Source: Nostoc sp. NOS(2021) (GTDB lineage Bacteria > Cyanobacteriota > Cyanobacteriia > Cyanobacteriales > Nostocaceae). From it: a DNA stretch of 53,527 nucleotides. The stretch spans positions 1-53,527 of the forward strand of contig NZ_JABXKM010000079.1 in the NCBI RefSeq assembly GCF_017115025.1, read 5' to 3'. How positions within the stretch are numbered: position 1 is the first letter of the stretch; each line of letters starts with the position of its first letter. The position numbers and the translations under genes were made by a program. The notes under the pieces are model-generated. The model was not told the DNA's origin, did not search any database, and saw only the letters and a program-made list of their open reading frames with translations. Below are positions 1 to 8,802 of this stretch, in pieces.

Positions 1-51
1 GAATCACAACTAATTACCCGGACATGATATAAGTCCTAGTTTCCTGGTTAA

Positions 52-80
52 GAGGGCCGGGTTTTTTGCCCCTTTTTTTT
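52..80 (+). terminator. Terminator-like hairpin with T tract
   Basis: A short GGGC/GCCC stem is followed by eight T residues on the plus strand. It would end transcription of a gene lying before the window. The stem is short, so confidence is modest. Confidence 0.35.
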
Positions 81-130
81 GATCCTGGTATCGCAAGCGA
101 TAAGATCAAAAATAAATTCATGCTGTGTTT

Positions 131-907
131 ATGGCAACCCAACTCAGCCAAGCCAAATCACCAACTGAACTAGTAATATCTTGGGAAGCCTTACCCAAGG
201 ATTTTCAACTAGAGGATGAACCAGTGGAGAATACCGGTCAGCCACTTTTGGCTGGTGCTTTGCGTGAAAGCCTAGAAATCAGTGGATTCATCCAACCCCA
301 GATGTTGATAGCTTCAAACTTTGGTCTTTGTGCGACAGTCAACGGGCAATTTATTGCCAAAGCACCTGACTGGGTTTATGTGCCATCGGTTAATGAAGTT
401 GTGGGCAATCGCAAAAGTTATACACCCAATTTAGAAGGAAATATCCCAGCGATCGCTATCGAATTTTTATCCGACACTGAGGGTGGAGAATATTCGGTAA
501 AGCGAACTTATCCACCAGGAAAATGGTTTTTCTACGAGCAAATTTTGCAGATTCCCATCTACATAATTTTTGAACCAGATGGCGGTTTATTGGAATATTA
601 TCAACTGGAAAATAAACGCTATGAGTTAAAGCAACCCGACGAAAATGGTCGTCATTGGATTGATGTAATGGGCTTATTTTTGGGAACTTGGCAAGGAACA
701 AAAGAAGCTCGCACTGGTTATTGGTTGCGCTGGTGGGATCAAGCTGGTAATTTATTACCGTGGGCTGTGGAACAGATTGAACAAGAACGCCAACGCACCG
801 AACAAGAACGCCAACGCGCTGAACAGGAACGCCAGCAAAAAGAACGACTGATTGCTTATTTGCAATCTCAGGGTATTGACCCGAATAATTTGCCCCCGTT
901 CGAGTAG
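131..907 (+). CDS. Uma2 family (DUF820) putative endonuclease
   Basis: This resembles the Uma2/DUF820 family, a PD-(D/E)xK-fold group greatly expanded in cyanobacteria whose cellular role is unsettled. The core holds the usual landmarks: a 'PDWVYVPSV' segment, a strand 'IPAIAIEFLS', then 'GKWFFYEQIL' and 'YIIFEPDGGLLEYYQL'. The C-terminal 50 residues are a Glu/Gln/Arg-rich coiled coil made of EQERQR-type heptads, common in this family, ending in 'SQGIDPNNLPPFE'. I prefer the ATG at 131 over the GTG two codons upstream. The gene stands alone, and two further Uma2 genes lie near 43-44 kb. Confidence 0.85.
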   Translation: MATQLSQAKSPTELVISWEALPKDFQLEDEPVENTGQPLLAGALRESLEISGFIQPQMLIASNFGLCATVNGQFIAKAPDWVYVPSVNEVVGNRKSYTPNLEGNIPAIAIEFLSDTEGGEYSVKRTYPPGKWFFYEQILQIPIYIIFEPDGGLLEYYQLENKRYELKQPDENGRHWIDVMGLFLGTWQGTKEARTGYWLRWWDQAGNLLPWAVEQIEQERQRTEQERQRAEQERQQKERLIAYLQSQGIDPNNLPPFE

Positions 908-1093
908 AAAGTAAAAACCGCCGTTCTGATTACTCCGTCATCGATCATTACGGGTTTCCAATGCCACGCTGACTCACCGCATTGTTTCACCTCCAGCATA
1001 ACTGCCTTTCTTTGGTAAGCTAGTTTAAATTACAGCTGATTTTGTCAATAAACTGTCAAATTAGCTGCTCAGTTTTCCAGGATAAAATTTGCG

Positions 1094-2749
1094 ATGACTG
1101 TGAATCTGAAGTCTTTAGAGAACCAAATTAATGTCGCGGGCGATTCCAAAACCGCTCCTACTGCTCAAGGAACCCGCTACGTTCCCTCGCACCATCGACG
1201 CATTCTGTGTATCTTTCCCAAGTACAGCCGCTCCTTTGGTACTTTTCATCACGCTTACCCACTCATGGGTAATGTCCGGGCTTTTATGCCACCCCAAGGT
1301 ATTTTAATTGTGGCTGCCTATTTACCTAAAGAATGGGAAGTGCGGTTTATTGATGAGAATGTCAAATCAGCAACTAGGGCTGATTACCAATGGGCTGATG
1401 TGGTAATTGTGAGTGGAATGCATATCCAAAAACCACAGATTAATCAAATTAATGAACTTGCCCATCGAGCCGGCAAAATTACAGTTGTTGGTGGCCCCTC
1501 GGTATCTGGGTGTCCAGAATATTATCCTGAGTTTGACATTTTAAATTTGGGTGAGTTGGGAGATGGAAGCGATCGCATGATCGAGTATCTCGACCAAAAC
1601 CTGGAACGTCCCCAAGCGCAAATTCGCTTTGACAGCAAGGAACGTTTGCCCCTAACAGAGTTCCCCACACCAGCTTATCATTTGCTGAATATCAATGATT
1701 ATTTCCTGGCAAATGTGCAGTTTTCTAGTGGTTGCCCTTATCGCTGCGAGTTTTGCGATATTCCCGAACTCTATGGCAACAGTCCCCGGATGAAAAAACC
1801 AGAGCAGGTAGTCGCGGAGTTAGACGCAATGCGACAATCTGGCAATTTGGGGGCAGTGTATTTTGTCGATGATAACTTTGTTGGCGATCGCCGCGCCGCC
1901 ATGAAGTTACTTCCTCATCTGATTGACTGGCAAAAACGCAATGGCTACCCCATCCAGTTTGCCTGTGAAGCAACGCTCAACCTAGCTCAAAGTCCAAAAC
2001 TGCTGGAGATGATGCGCGAAGCTTATTTTTGCACAATCTTTTGTGGCATTGAAACACCGGAACCAGACGCTCTCCATGCTATTTCCAAAGACCAAAATCT
2101 GAGTATGCCAATCTTAAAAGCGATTCAGGTTTTAAATAGCTATGGCATGGAAGTAGTATCAGGAATCATCATCGGGTTAGATACAGATACACCAGAAACC
2201 GCAGACCGAATTATCGAATTTATTCGGGCATCCCAAATTCCCATGTTGACAATTAACCTACTTCATGCTTTACCCCGAACTCCTTTATGGCGGAGATTAG
2301 AAGCAGAAGGACGACTTCTCTTTGATGAAAGCCGCGAATCAAATGTTGAGTTTTTGATGCCCTACGAGCAAGTTATTGAGATGTGGCGGCGCTGCATCAC
2401 AACTGCTTATGAGCCGGAATTTTTATATCAGCGGTTTGCCTACAACATGGAACACACCTACCCAAATCGCATCAAAATTCCTAACAGCCCGGCTCGCACT
2501 TCTAGGGCTAATATTCGCAAAGGTTTAACTTATTTAACCAATATTTTGCTGCGGATAGGCATATTTAGTAACTATCGTCAAACTTTCTGGAAAATGGCCA
2601 AGCCAGCATTAAAAGCAGGTAATATTGAAAACTTGATTCACGTTGGACTTGTCGGACATCATTTGATTAAGTTTGCCCAAGATTGTGCCAAAAATGAAGA
2701 ATCGGCTTCGTTTTATTCCCAAAAAATCCTCACCAAAGTTCGTAGCTAA
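1094..2749 (+). CDS. hpnP: B12-binding radical SAM protein, HpnP-like hopanoid C-2 methylase
   Basis: This 551-residue protein has an N-terminal cobalamin-binding domain (about 36-190, with 'MPPQGILIVAAYLP' and 'VVIVSGMHIQ') and a radical SAM core whose CxxxCxxC cluster motif (CPYRCEFC) sits near residues 214-221. A DUF4070-like C-terminal part follows. HpnP uses methylcobalamin and SAM to methylate C-2 of hopanoids, which makes 2-methylhopanoids in Nostoc and relatives. The opening 'PKYSRSFGTFHHAYPL' and 'GPSVSGCPEYYPEFD' segments fit my recollection of HpnP, and the next genes are hpnJ, hpnK and hpnI. Other DUF4070 radical SAM enzymes look similar, so the family is sure and the substrate is less so. 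Confidence 0.75.
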   Translation: MTVNLKSLENQINVAGDSKTAPTAQGTRYVPSHHRRILCIFPKYSRSFGTFHHAYPLMGNVRAFMPPQGILIVAAYLPKEWEVRFIDENVKSATRADYQWADVVIVSGMHIQKPQINQINELAHRAGKITVVGGPSVSGCPEYYPEFDILNLGELGDGSDRMIEYLDQNLERPQAQIRFDSKERLPLTEFPTPAYHLLNINDYFLANVQFSSGCPYRCEFCDIPELYGNSPRMKKPEQVVAELDAMRQSGNLGAVYFVDDNFVGDRRAAMKLLPHLIDWQKRNGYPIQFACEATLNLAQSPKLLEMMREAYFCTIFCGIETPEPDALHAISKDQNLSMPILKAIQVLNSYGMEVVSGIIIGLDTDTPETADRIIEFIRASQIPMLTINLLHALPRTPLWRRLEAEGRLLFDESRESNVEFLMPYEQVIEMWRRCITTAYEPEFLYQRFAYNMEHTYPNRIKIPNSPARTSRANIRKGLTYLTNILLRIGIFSNYRQTFWKMAKPALKAGNIENLIHVGLVGHHLIKFAQDCAKNEESASFYSQKILTKVRS

Positions 2750-2820
2750 CTGTCAAGCACAGTCCTGAAAATAATTCGTAATTGATAATGACGCTCTCTA
2801 CGAGACTTGTCTATAGAAGA

Positions 2821-2970
2821 ATGGCACTAAGAAAAGCCCAAAGGCTTGTGTGGACTCGTTCCCAGTTTTAAGACTGGGAATGTATTCAAAAGAGGGCTGC
2901 TGCCTCTCGTCAAGAAAGAGGAGGCGGCAGCCCTTCCAAGATGGGTTCCCAACCTGGAGGCTGGGAACCA
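2821..2970 (+). repeat. Dispersed repeat with three stacked hairpins, copy 1
   Basis: This stretch holds three consecutive inverted repeats: one built on TTCCCAGT/ACTGGGAA, one on GGCTGCTGCCTC/GAGGCGGCAGCC, and one on GGTTCCCA/TGGGAACC. A near-identical copy starts at 53226. The short open frames across it are repeat translations, not genes. It runs directly into a truncated element of another family. Confidence 0.8.
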
Positions 2971-2988
2971 GTCAGAGACCGCGCTGGC

Positions 2989-3095
2989 TCCCCTTAACAA
3001 GGGGGGAACCGGAATCAAAGTCCCCCTTTTTAAGGGGGATTTAGGGGGATCTAGAACTTTTTGCTATCGATAAGAGGACTTTTCAAACATCCTCT
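2989..3095 (+). repeat. Truncated copy of the GAGGTTGTTTGAAAAGT inverted-repeat element
   Basis: This matches the right two thirds of the elements at 25434-25597 and 51644-51808, ending in the same ACTTTTCAAACATCCTCT terminus. The left terminus is missing and is replaced by the triple-hairpin repeat. The rest of the hpnP-hpnJ gap (3096-3270) shows only another short GC-rich hairpin around 3110-3150 (GCCCGCC/GGCGGGC). Confidence 0.75.
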
Positions 3096-3283
3096 TACGC
3101 CGAAGTCTTGCCCGCCTTTGGTTACTGGGCGGGCGAGACGGGCGAGACGCCCACCCCACAAGAAATAATTGGATATTTTTCATTTTGAAGTCCCTTAATG
3201 AAAGATTTAGGACTGCGATCGGCTATGCTACTTTTGAGGTTTTATCCTAAAGAAGTGTTAAGTAGAACCTCCTAACTATAGAT

Positions 3284-3290
3284 AAGGAAA
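3284..3290 (+). promoter_or_regulatory. Ribosome binding site for hpnJ
   Basis: AAGGAAA lies seven bases before the GTG at 3298. It supports the GTG as the true start, which is also where the conserved HpnJ N-terminus begins. Confidence 0.6.
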
Positions 3291-3297
3291 TATACCT

Positions 3298-4752
3298 GTG
3301 AAAAAAACTTTGTTTCTCAGTCCTCCTTCCTTCGATGGGTTTGATGGTGGAGCAGGTTCGAGATACCAAGCCAAGCGCGAAATTACTTCCTTCTGGTATC
3401 CGACATGGCTGGCCCAACCCGCAGCCCTTGTACCTGGTAGCAAGCTTATCGATGCACCACCACATAATCAAACAGTAGAAGATGTCATCAAAATTGCTAA
3501 AGATTACGAGCTAATTATCATGCACACCAGCACACCTTCGCTGCCTAATGATGTGAAGTGCGCCGAGACAATCAAAGCTCAAAATCCTGATATCCAGATT
3601 GGCTTGATTGGAGCGCACGTAGCAGTATTACCAGAACAGACGCTGAGTGAAAACCCAATTATTGACTTTGTGTGTCGCCACGAATTTGACTATACCTGCA
3701 AAGAATTAGCAGAAAGTAAATCTTGGGAGGAAATCAAAGGTCTAAGCTACCGCGATCGCCAGGGTAATATACGTCATAATGAAGACCGCCCCTTGATTCA
3801 TGATTGGGATTCTCTGCCCAGTGTATTGCCGATTTATCACCGTGATTTGGATATTACAAAATACTTTATCGGCTACTTATTGCATCCATACATTTCCTTT
3901 TACACTGGGCGGGGCTGTCCGGCAAAATGTACCTTCTGCCTTTGGCCGCAAACAATTGGTGGACACTTATACCGCACTAAAAGCCCAGAAGCTGTTGGGC
4001 GCGAGATGGAAGAAGCTAAAGCGATCTTCGGCGACAAGGTGCGAGAATATATGTTTGATGACGACACCTTTACTATAGACAAACATCGAGCGATCGCGAT
4101 TAGCGAACACATGCAGCGACTCAAACTGACTTGGAGTTGCAACGCCCGTGCAAATCTCGATTATGACACCCTCAAACAACTACGTGATAATGGCTTACGC
4201 CTACTATTAGTAGGATTTGAATCTGGCAATCAGCAAATTTTGGATGGGATTAAGAAAGGAATCAAGCTGGAAGTAGCGCGGAAGTTTATGGAAAATTGTC
4301 ATAAACTTGGCATTACCATACACGGCACATTTATCATTGGTTTACCCGACGAAACCCAAAAAACAATTGAAGAAACAGTTCGCTTTGCTTGCGATATTAG
4401 TCCTCATACAATTCAGGTTTCGATCGCAGCTCCCTATCCCGGAACAGAACTTTATCGTCAAGCACAGGAAAATAATTGGTTTAGCAACAATTCCTTAGTT
4501 GCCACTTCCGGAATTCAAATGTCCACACTGCAATATCCAAATCTCTCCAGTGCTGAGATTGAGGATGCAGTTGAGAAGATGTATCGGAAGTTCTACTTCC
4601 GTCCCAAAGCGATCATCCCAATTGTCAGTGAAATGCTCAGTGATCCTCAAATGTTAGTGCGCCGCCTGCGTGAAGGGCGGGAATTTTTCTCATACTTAAA
4701 AGATCGTCGCACCCAAGCAACTGCGAAAGCCGAATCAGTAGTTGTTGGTTAG
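3298..4752 (+). CDS. hpnJ: Hopanoid-associated B12-binding radical SAM protein HpnJ
   Basis: The 484-residue product begins 'KTLFLSPPSFDGFDGGAGS', the highly characteristic N-terminus of HpnJ. A cobalamin-binding domain occupies about residues 1-160. The radical SAM core carries Cys207, Cys211 and Cys214 in CPAKCTFC. HpnJ is known to act in the last step of bacteriohopanetetrol cyclitol ether formation, converting the glucosamine ring made by HpnI and HpnK into the cyclitol. The gene uses a GTG start with a clear ribosome binding site. It lies between hpnP and hpnK on the same strand, but repeat-filled gaps on both sides suggest it may be transcribed separately. Confidence 0.93.
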   Translation: MKKTLFLSPPSFDGFDGGAGSRYQAKREITSFWYPTWLAQPAALVPGSKLIDAPPHNQTVEDVIKIAKDYELIIMHTSTPSLPNDVKCAETIKAQNPDIQIGLIGAHVAVLPEQTLSENPIIDFVCRHEFDYTCKELAESKSWEEIKGLSYRDRQGNIRHNEDRPLIHDWDSLPSVLPIYHRDLDITKYFIGYLLHPYISFYTGRGCPAKCTFCLWPQTIGGHLYRTKSPEAVGREMEEAKAIFGDKVREYMFDDDTFTIDKHRAIAISEHMQRLKLTWSCNARANLDYDTLKQLRDNGLRLLLVGFESGNQQILDGIKKGIKLEVARKFMENCHKLGITIHGTFIIGLPDETQKTIEETVRFACDISPHTIQVSIAAPYPGTELYRQAQENNWFSNNSLVATSGIQMSTLQYPNLSSAEIEDAVEKMYRKFYFRPKAIIPIVSEMLSDPQMLVRRLREGREFFSYLKDRRTQATAKAESVVVG

Positions 4753-5061
4753 TTGTTGATTGTTCTTTTTGGAGCTAACCCAGCCAAATATCAAACAGTA
4801 GTGTCATACCATTTGTTTGTGAGGCTGCACTCAATACGCTTGGGTTAAGGCTTAACTCTTTGTCAAATTCAATTTTTTTAACGAACCGTAAAGGACGCAA
4901 AGAAGAGGCAGCGCGGTCTTGGGGGTTTCCCCCATGAGCGACTGCCGTCGCAAAGGAAGAAAAGGAAGAAATGCTTAACTGAACTGTATTGAGGCTGCAT
5001 CAAATTTTCTTTCTTTCTTTCTTTGTGTCCTTTGCGCCCTTTGCGGTTCGTTCCTCATATA
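4753..5061. repeat. Repeat-filled spacer between hpnJ and hpnK
   Basis: No gene is seen. Two arms close to GAACCGTAAAGGACGCAAAG (about 4880-4901 and inverted at 5029-5050) bracket a GC-rich segment and a TTTC microsatellite (TTTC repeated around 5008-5028). This is an inverted-repeat element of roughly 170 bp. Confidence 0.55.
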
Positions 5062-5155
5062 TAGGACTTACGCAAAAAAGCTCTCAAACTCTTATTCCTC
5101 CGTGTACTCTGCGTCCTCTGTGGTTCCATTTTCCATTGCTTGTGCGTAAGTCCTG
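5062..5155. mobile_element. Small inverted-repeat element, AGGACTTACGCA family
   Basis: The termini read TAGGACTTACGCA on the left and TGCGTAAGTCCTG on the right, and ATATA is duplicated directly on both sides (5057-5061 and 5156-5160). It contains no transposase. The same termini flank 29341-29433 and 23625-23784, each also with a 5-bp duplication, so this is a non-autonomous element moved by a transposase encoded elsewhere. Confidence 0.85.
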
Positions 5156-5234
5156 ATATAGTTTGGCGCATCTTCATGCAGAATTGCTATCAGTCTCACT
5201 CAATAGCTCAATTATCAGAAAAAATACAAAACAT

Positions 5235-6149
5235 ATGCAAGCAAAGCGATTCGCCATCATCAATGGTGATGACTTTGGTTTCTCTGAAGGAGTTAATCAA
5301 GCAATCATCAAAGCACACAAACAGGGAGTCCTAACAAGTACCAGCCTGATGGTGAGCGCTGATGCTGCAAAAGAAGCTGTCACCTTGGCAAGTGCCCACC
5401 CAACCCTGGCTGTTGGTCTACATCTTGTGTTGATATGTGGGCGCTCTATCCTACCGCCAGAGCAAATTCCCCATTTAGTTGACAAACAAGGTAACTTTTC
5501 CAACAGTCCATTGTTCGCCGGGTTGCGCTATCAATTTGTCAGCCAAACCCGTCAAGAACTGCGGCAAGAAATTCGCGCCCAGTTGGAAAAATACCGTTCA
5601 ACTGGTTTGCCTCTCTCTCATGTGGATGGACATTTGCACATGCATATGCATCCAGTGGTCTTGCGTATTTTAGTTGACCTGGCACCAGAATTTGATATTA
5701 AAGTCATTCGTCTTCCCAGTGAGGAACTGGGGTTGACCCTCAGAGTTAATCGCAGTCATCTGCTGACGAAGCTAGTTTGGTCAGGAGTATTTGGCAGACT
5801 ACGCCGCTATGGTGAGAAGATGCTAAAGTCCCAAGGTATTAGCTTTACCCAAAGAGTTTACGGTTTATTGCAAACTGGTGGCATTACAGAGGAATACTTG
5901 CTTGGGTTGATACCCCAAATCCAGGCAAACTTGGTGGAGATTTACTCTCATCCGGCGATGCCTACGGCGGGCAACTCTTGGAGAGGCTACGCCAACGCCA
6001 ACGCTATTCATGGCGATCCTTTGAATGGAGAAGTAGCTACAGGTGAAGCAGAACTTGCTGCCTTATTAAGTGATCAGGTACGCGAAGCGCTTCTTAATAA
6101 CGGCTTTGAAATTACCAACCACCATTTATTATCCCAACGTACCACCTAA
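5235..6149 (+). CDS. hpnK: HpnK, hopanoid-associated YdjC/ChbG-type deacetylase
   Basis: The 304-residue protein belongs to the YdjC/ChbG carbohydrate deacetylase family. Metal-binding landmarks are visible: 'INGDDFG' at the N-terminus, 'HVDGHLHMHMHP' in the middle and 'YSHPAMP' near the end. HpnK removes the acetyl group from the N-acetylglucosamine that HpnI adds to bacteriohopanetetrol. I chose the ATG at 5235 (MQAKRFAIING), since the upstream extension to 5163 runs into repeat sequence. After 'SHPAMP' there is an unusual stretch, 'TAGNSWRGYANANA', encoded by a short interspersed repeat inserted in frame (about 5957-6005). The catalytic motifs are intact, so the insertion is probably tolerated. 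Confidence 0.9.
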   Translation: MQAKRFAIINGDDFGFSEGVNQAIIKAHKQGVLTSTSLMVSADAAKEAVTLASAHPTLAVGLHLVLICGRSILPPEQIPHLVDKQGNFSNSPLFAGLRYQFVSQTRQELRQEIRAQLEKYRSTGLPLSHVDGHLHMHMHPVVLRILVDLAPEFDIKVIRLPSEELGLTLRVNRSHLLTKLVWSGVFGRLRRYGEKMLKSQGISFTQRVYGLLQTGGITEEYLLGLIPQIQANLVEIYSHPAMPTAGNSWRGYANANAIHGDPLNGEVATGEAELAALLSDQVREALLNNGFEITNHHLLSQRTT

Positions 6150-6190
6150 ATTTTATTTCCCAGAATTTTTAATTAATGATAATTTATGCT

Positions 6191-6221
6191 AAAAGTATCT
6201 GGCTTTGATTCAGATACTTTT
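6191..6221 (+). terminator. Hairpin after hpnK
   Basis: An 11-bp perfect stem, AAAAGTATCTG paired with CAGATACTTTT around a 9-base loop, follows the hpnK stop by about 40 bases. The T-rich right arm could act as a terminator. It sits in a 230-base gap with no gene. Confidence 0.45.
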
Positions 6222-6382
6222 GGGAATAATTATGCCAGCCAAAAATATGTCGTGAACATTTAAAAGTAAAATTCCTCTAAAGTAATAACTTTGTCATCCC
6301 AATTTCATTTAACGTACATACAAAAGTCCTAAACTCTCGGCAGCGAATCTAGAAAATGCTAATATTACTTGCCTGCTAATCA

Positions 6383-7591
6383 ATGTCCATATTTGCATCT
6401 ACTTTTTTAACAAATCTTCACCTAGTTATCATTGATTTTCTGCTAATTTTGTGCATATTATCTGTCTGGTTTTATTGCTATGCAATTTATGCAGCAATAA
6501 CTTTTTTTGCTGATCCCCAGACAATTGATCTAGAGTTTCACCCACCTGTTAGTATCCTCAAACCCATTTGTGGGCTTGATAGCGATGCTTATGAAAACCT
6601 AGCCTCATTTTGTCAGCAGGACTATCCAGAATATCAAATCATCTTTGCTGTGCGAAACTCTAAAGACCCGTGCATAGAGGTTATAGAGAAAATCATCCAC
6701 AATTTTTCAGACTTGGATATTCTGCTGATAGTAAGCGATCGCGTCATCGGTACAAACCTCAAAGTTAGCAACTTGGCCAATGCCGCAGCCAAAGCTAAAT
6801 ACGAAATTTTACTCCTTGCTGATAGTGACATTCGAGTTGGAACAGACTATTTACAAAGAGTTATCCAGCCGTTGCAAGACGAAAGCGTGGGTGTAGTTAC
6901 CTGTATGTATCGAACCTTAACTCAAGGATGGATATCGATATTAGAGGCTATTGGTACTACTACAGAGTTTCATGCTGGGGTTTTAGTTAGCAAAATCCAG
7001 GAAAATGGTATAAAATATGCCTTCGGCTCCACCATTATCATCCCGAAAAAAGTACTAGAAGCGATCGGTGGATTTGAAGCAATTGCTGATTATCTGGCAG
7101 ATGATTTCCAACTTGGCTATCTACCTGTTCAAGCAGGTTATAAGGTTGTGCTTTCCGACTATATAGTTGAACATGTACAAACAAGCAACAACTTACTTGA
7201 TGCCATCAAGCGCCAGATTCGTTGGGCGCGTGGTAAACGAGTTTCTCGTCCTTGGGGTTATCTAGGACTAATTTTTACCTATGGTGTCGTCACCAGCTTG
7301 CTGCTGCTGATTGCCACTGATGGTTCAATACTAGGATGGCTAGGACTATGTATCTGTTGGGTAACAAGATTGCTGATGGCTTGGGTTGTTGGTAATATAA
7401 GTCTGAAAGATCCAATTGTCAAAAAGTTTCTGTGGCTCGTTCCTGGGTGCGACTTGTTAAGCTTTGCTATTTGGTGTTTTGGCTTTATTGGCAACACTAT
7501 AGAGTGGCGGGGGCAGCAACTGAAGCTAACTAAAGATGGAAAGCTACTACTACAAGAAGACAAGAGTTATGAATTATCAATTATCAATTAA
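6383..7591 (+). CDS. hpnI: HpnI, hopanoid-associated glycosyltransferase
   Basis: This 402-residue membrane glycosyltransferase is of the ceramide-glucosyltransferase (GT21) type. It has an N-terminal membrane segment (about 12-42), the GT2-fold entry 'PVSILKP', the metal-binding DSD at 147-149, Asp240-Asp241 in 'DDFQLG', and the RQIRW motif at 277-281. Two or three hydrophobic segments follow. HpnI transfers N-acetylglucosamine from UDP-GlcNAc to bacteriohopanetetrol. With hpnK and hpnJ beside it, the full set for the cyclitol ether side chain is present. The ATG start has only a weak upstream ribosome binding site. Confidence 0.9.
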   Translation: MSIFASTFLTNLHLVIIDFLLILCILSVWFYCYAIYAAITFFADPQTIDLEFHPPVSILKPICGLDSDAYENLASFCQQDYPEYQIIFAVRNSKDPCIEVIEKIIHNFSDLDILLIVSDRVIGTNLKVSNLANAAAKAKYEILLLADSDIRVGTDYLQRVIQPLQDESVGVVTCMYRTLTQGWISILEAIGTTTEFHAGVLVSKIQENGIKYAFGSTIIIPKKVLEAIGGFEAIADYLADDFQLGYLPVQAGYKVVLSDYIVEHVQTSNNLLDAIKRQIRWARGKRVSRPWGYLGLIFTYGVVTSLLLLIATDGSILGWLGLCICWVTRLLMAWVVGNISLKDPIVKKFLWLVPGCDLLSFAIWCFGFIGNTIEWRGQQLKLTKDGKLLLQEDKSYELSIIN

Positions 7592-7738
7592 GGTTGTAAG
7601 TGGGAATATTTATAACTACGCTGTATACCTGTTTGGATTTTGAATTTTGAATTTTGAATTCCGCCTTGCGGTACTAGTTAGTGATTACTGTTCACTGTTA
7701 TACATATTCCCAGACTATATCAAATTTAATGTTCATCT

Positions 7739-8344
7739 ATGACCACAAAGCCTTGGGATGCTCAACTTGCTTACTGGCTAGTTCGACCTCTAAAAGACAG
7801 TTGGGTAAACCCTAATCATCTCACCACAGTGCGACTTGTAACTGGGTTGGCGGCTGCCATTGCGATTGCGGTTGGCGATGCCATTTGGACTAACATTGGC
7901 GCAGGGCTGTTTGCTTTATCCAACTTTCTAGATCACACCGACGGTGAATTAGCTCGTTTGAGTGGCAAAAGCAGCAAATGGGGACATCAATATGACCTCG
8001 CTAGTGATGCTATCATCCATATTCTTTTGTTTGTGTGTATTGGATATGGTCTTAGGGAGGGAAAATTTGGTTGGTGGGCGTTGCTGATGGGGATAGTATC
8101 TGGTGTATCTGTTGCGTGCATCTTTCACTTGCGAAACCAAATGGAACAGCGTTTGGGTAAAGACGCTAGCCGTCAACCAAATTTCGCCGGATTTGACATT
8201 GAAGACGTATTATATTTGTTTCCCATAGTTACCTTACTGCATGGACTAGAGCCGTTACTAATAGCAGCTACAATTGGTGCGCCAACATTTGCTGTATGGG
8301 TAATTTGGCAATTTTGGGCACTCCCGCAGCCTGAATCCAATTAG
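7739..8344 (+). CDS. CDP-alcohol phosphatidyltransferase family membrane protein
   Basis: The complete family signature D-x2-DG-x2-AR-x8-G-x3-D-x3-D is present: Asp65, Asp68, Gly69, Ala72, Arg73, Gly82, Asp86 and Asp90. At 201 residues with several membrane segments it has normal length. Such enzymes displace CMP from a CDP-linked donor with an alcohol acceptor. Given the phosphonate genes that follow, my inference is that it transfers aminoethylphosphonate from a CDP-activated form to a lipid or polyol, as proposed for spirochaete phosphonolipids. The sequence does not reveal the acceptor. The adjacent hopanoid genes raise the possibility of a hopanoid acceptor. Confidence 0.85.
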   Translation: MTTKPWDAQLAYWLVRPLKDSWVNPNHLTTVRLVTGLAAAIAIAVGDAIWTNIGAGLFALSNFLDHTDGELARLSGKSSKWGHQYDLASDAIIHILLFVCIGYGLREGKFGWWALLMGIVSGVSVACIFHLRNQMEQRLGKDASRQPNFAGFDIEDVLYLFPIVTLLHGLEPLLIAATIGAPTFAVWVIWQFWALPQPESN

Positions 8345-8364
8345 TATAGCGGGGCATTGGGCAG

Positions 8365-8393
8365 AAAGCTAATAAAACAGGCTTTTTAGCTTT
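8365..8393 (+). terminator. Terminator-like hairpin after the CDP-alcohol transferase
   Basis: AAAGCTAA pairs with TTAGCTTT around a 13-base loop shortly after the stop codon. A true T tract is lacking, so it may only be a processing or pausing hairpin. Confidence 0.35.
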
Positions 8394-8447
8394 ATTGAAT
8401 AGTACCGATGTATCCCTTTTTTCTTGTTAAGAGTTCCCTGTTAAGAG

Positions 8448-8492
8448 TTCCCTACCCACGCAAGTAAATTCAGGAATCAAACCGGATTCCTA
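8448..8492 (+). repeat. Dispersed repeat 'ACGCAAGTAAATTCAGGAAT', copy 1
   Basis: A block of about 45 bases that includes TCAGGAATCAAACCGGATTCC recurs at 40875-40916 in the same orientation and at 51873-51921 inverted. It contains GGAATC/GATTCC inverted repeats. Here it ends exactly where the antitoxin remnant begins. Confidence 0.7.
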
Positions 8493-8734
8493 TAGTTTAC
8501 GAGTATGAACAAACGCAGCAGCCCGTGCCTGATATTTATGGAGTAGATTTACTTCAGGTTTTGATAGAAGAAAATGGGCTACTTCAAAAAGATTTAGTAC
8601 CCATTTTAAAAACAGAATCTATTATATCAGCCATATTGAAAAAGCGGCGTAAGTTAACAACCAGACACATTGAATAACTGGCAGATTTTTTTCATATTTC
8701 ACCTGCTGCTTTCTTCCCAAATTATCTTGAATAA
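8493..8734 (+). pseudogene. Remnant of a HigA-type helix-turn-helix antitoxin
   Basis: Reading from 8504, the frame gives 'YEQTQQPVPDIYGVDLLQVL', then 'EENGLLQKDLVPILKTESII', then 'LKKRRKLTTRHIE', a TAA stop at 8675-8677, and in the same frame 'LADFFHISPAAFFPNYLE' to a stop at 8732. This is the usual layout of HigA-like antitoxins that end in an XRE-type helix-turn-helix. The N-terminus is replaced by a dispersed repeat, and the internal stop replaces a residue that would normally continue the last helix. No partner toxin is visible nearby. Confidence 0.7.
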
Positions 8735-8802
8735 CTCGTTATTACTTGAGTGTAGAAGTGGTATGTTTATTTTTGCAATCCTGTATTAGTATCAAATTAT
8801 CA

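Noticed and set aside
2827-3073. Three open frames downstream of the hpnP-like gene
   Set aside because: All are translations of dispersed hairpin repeats, which recur at the window's right end.
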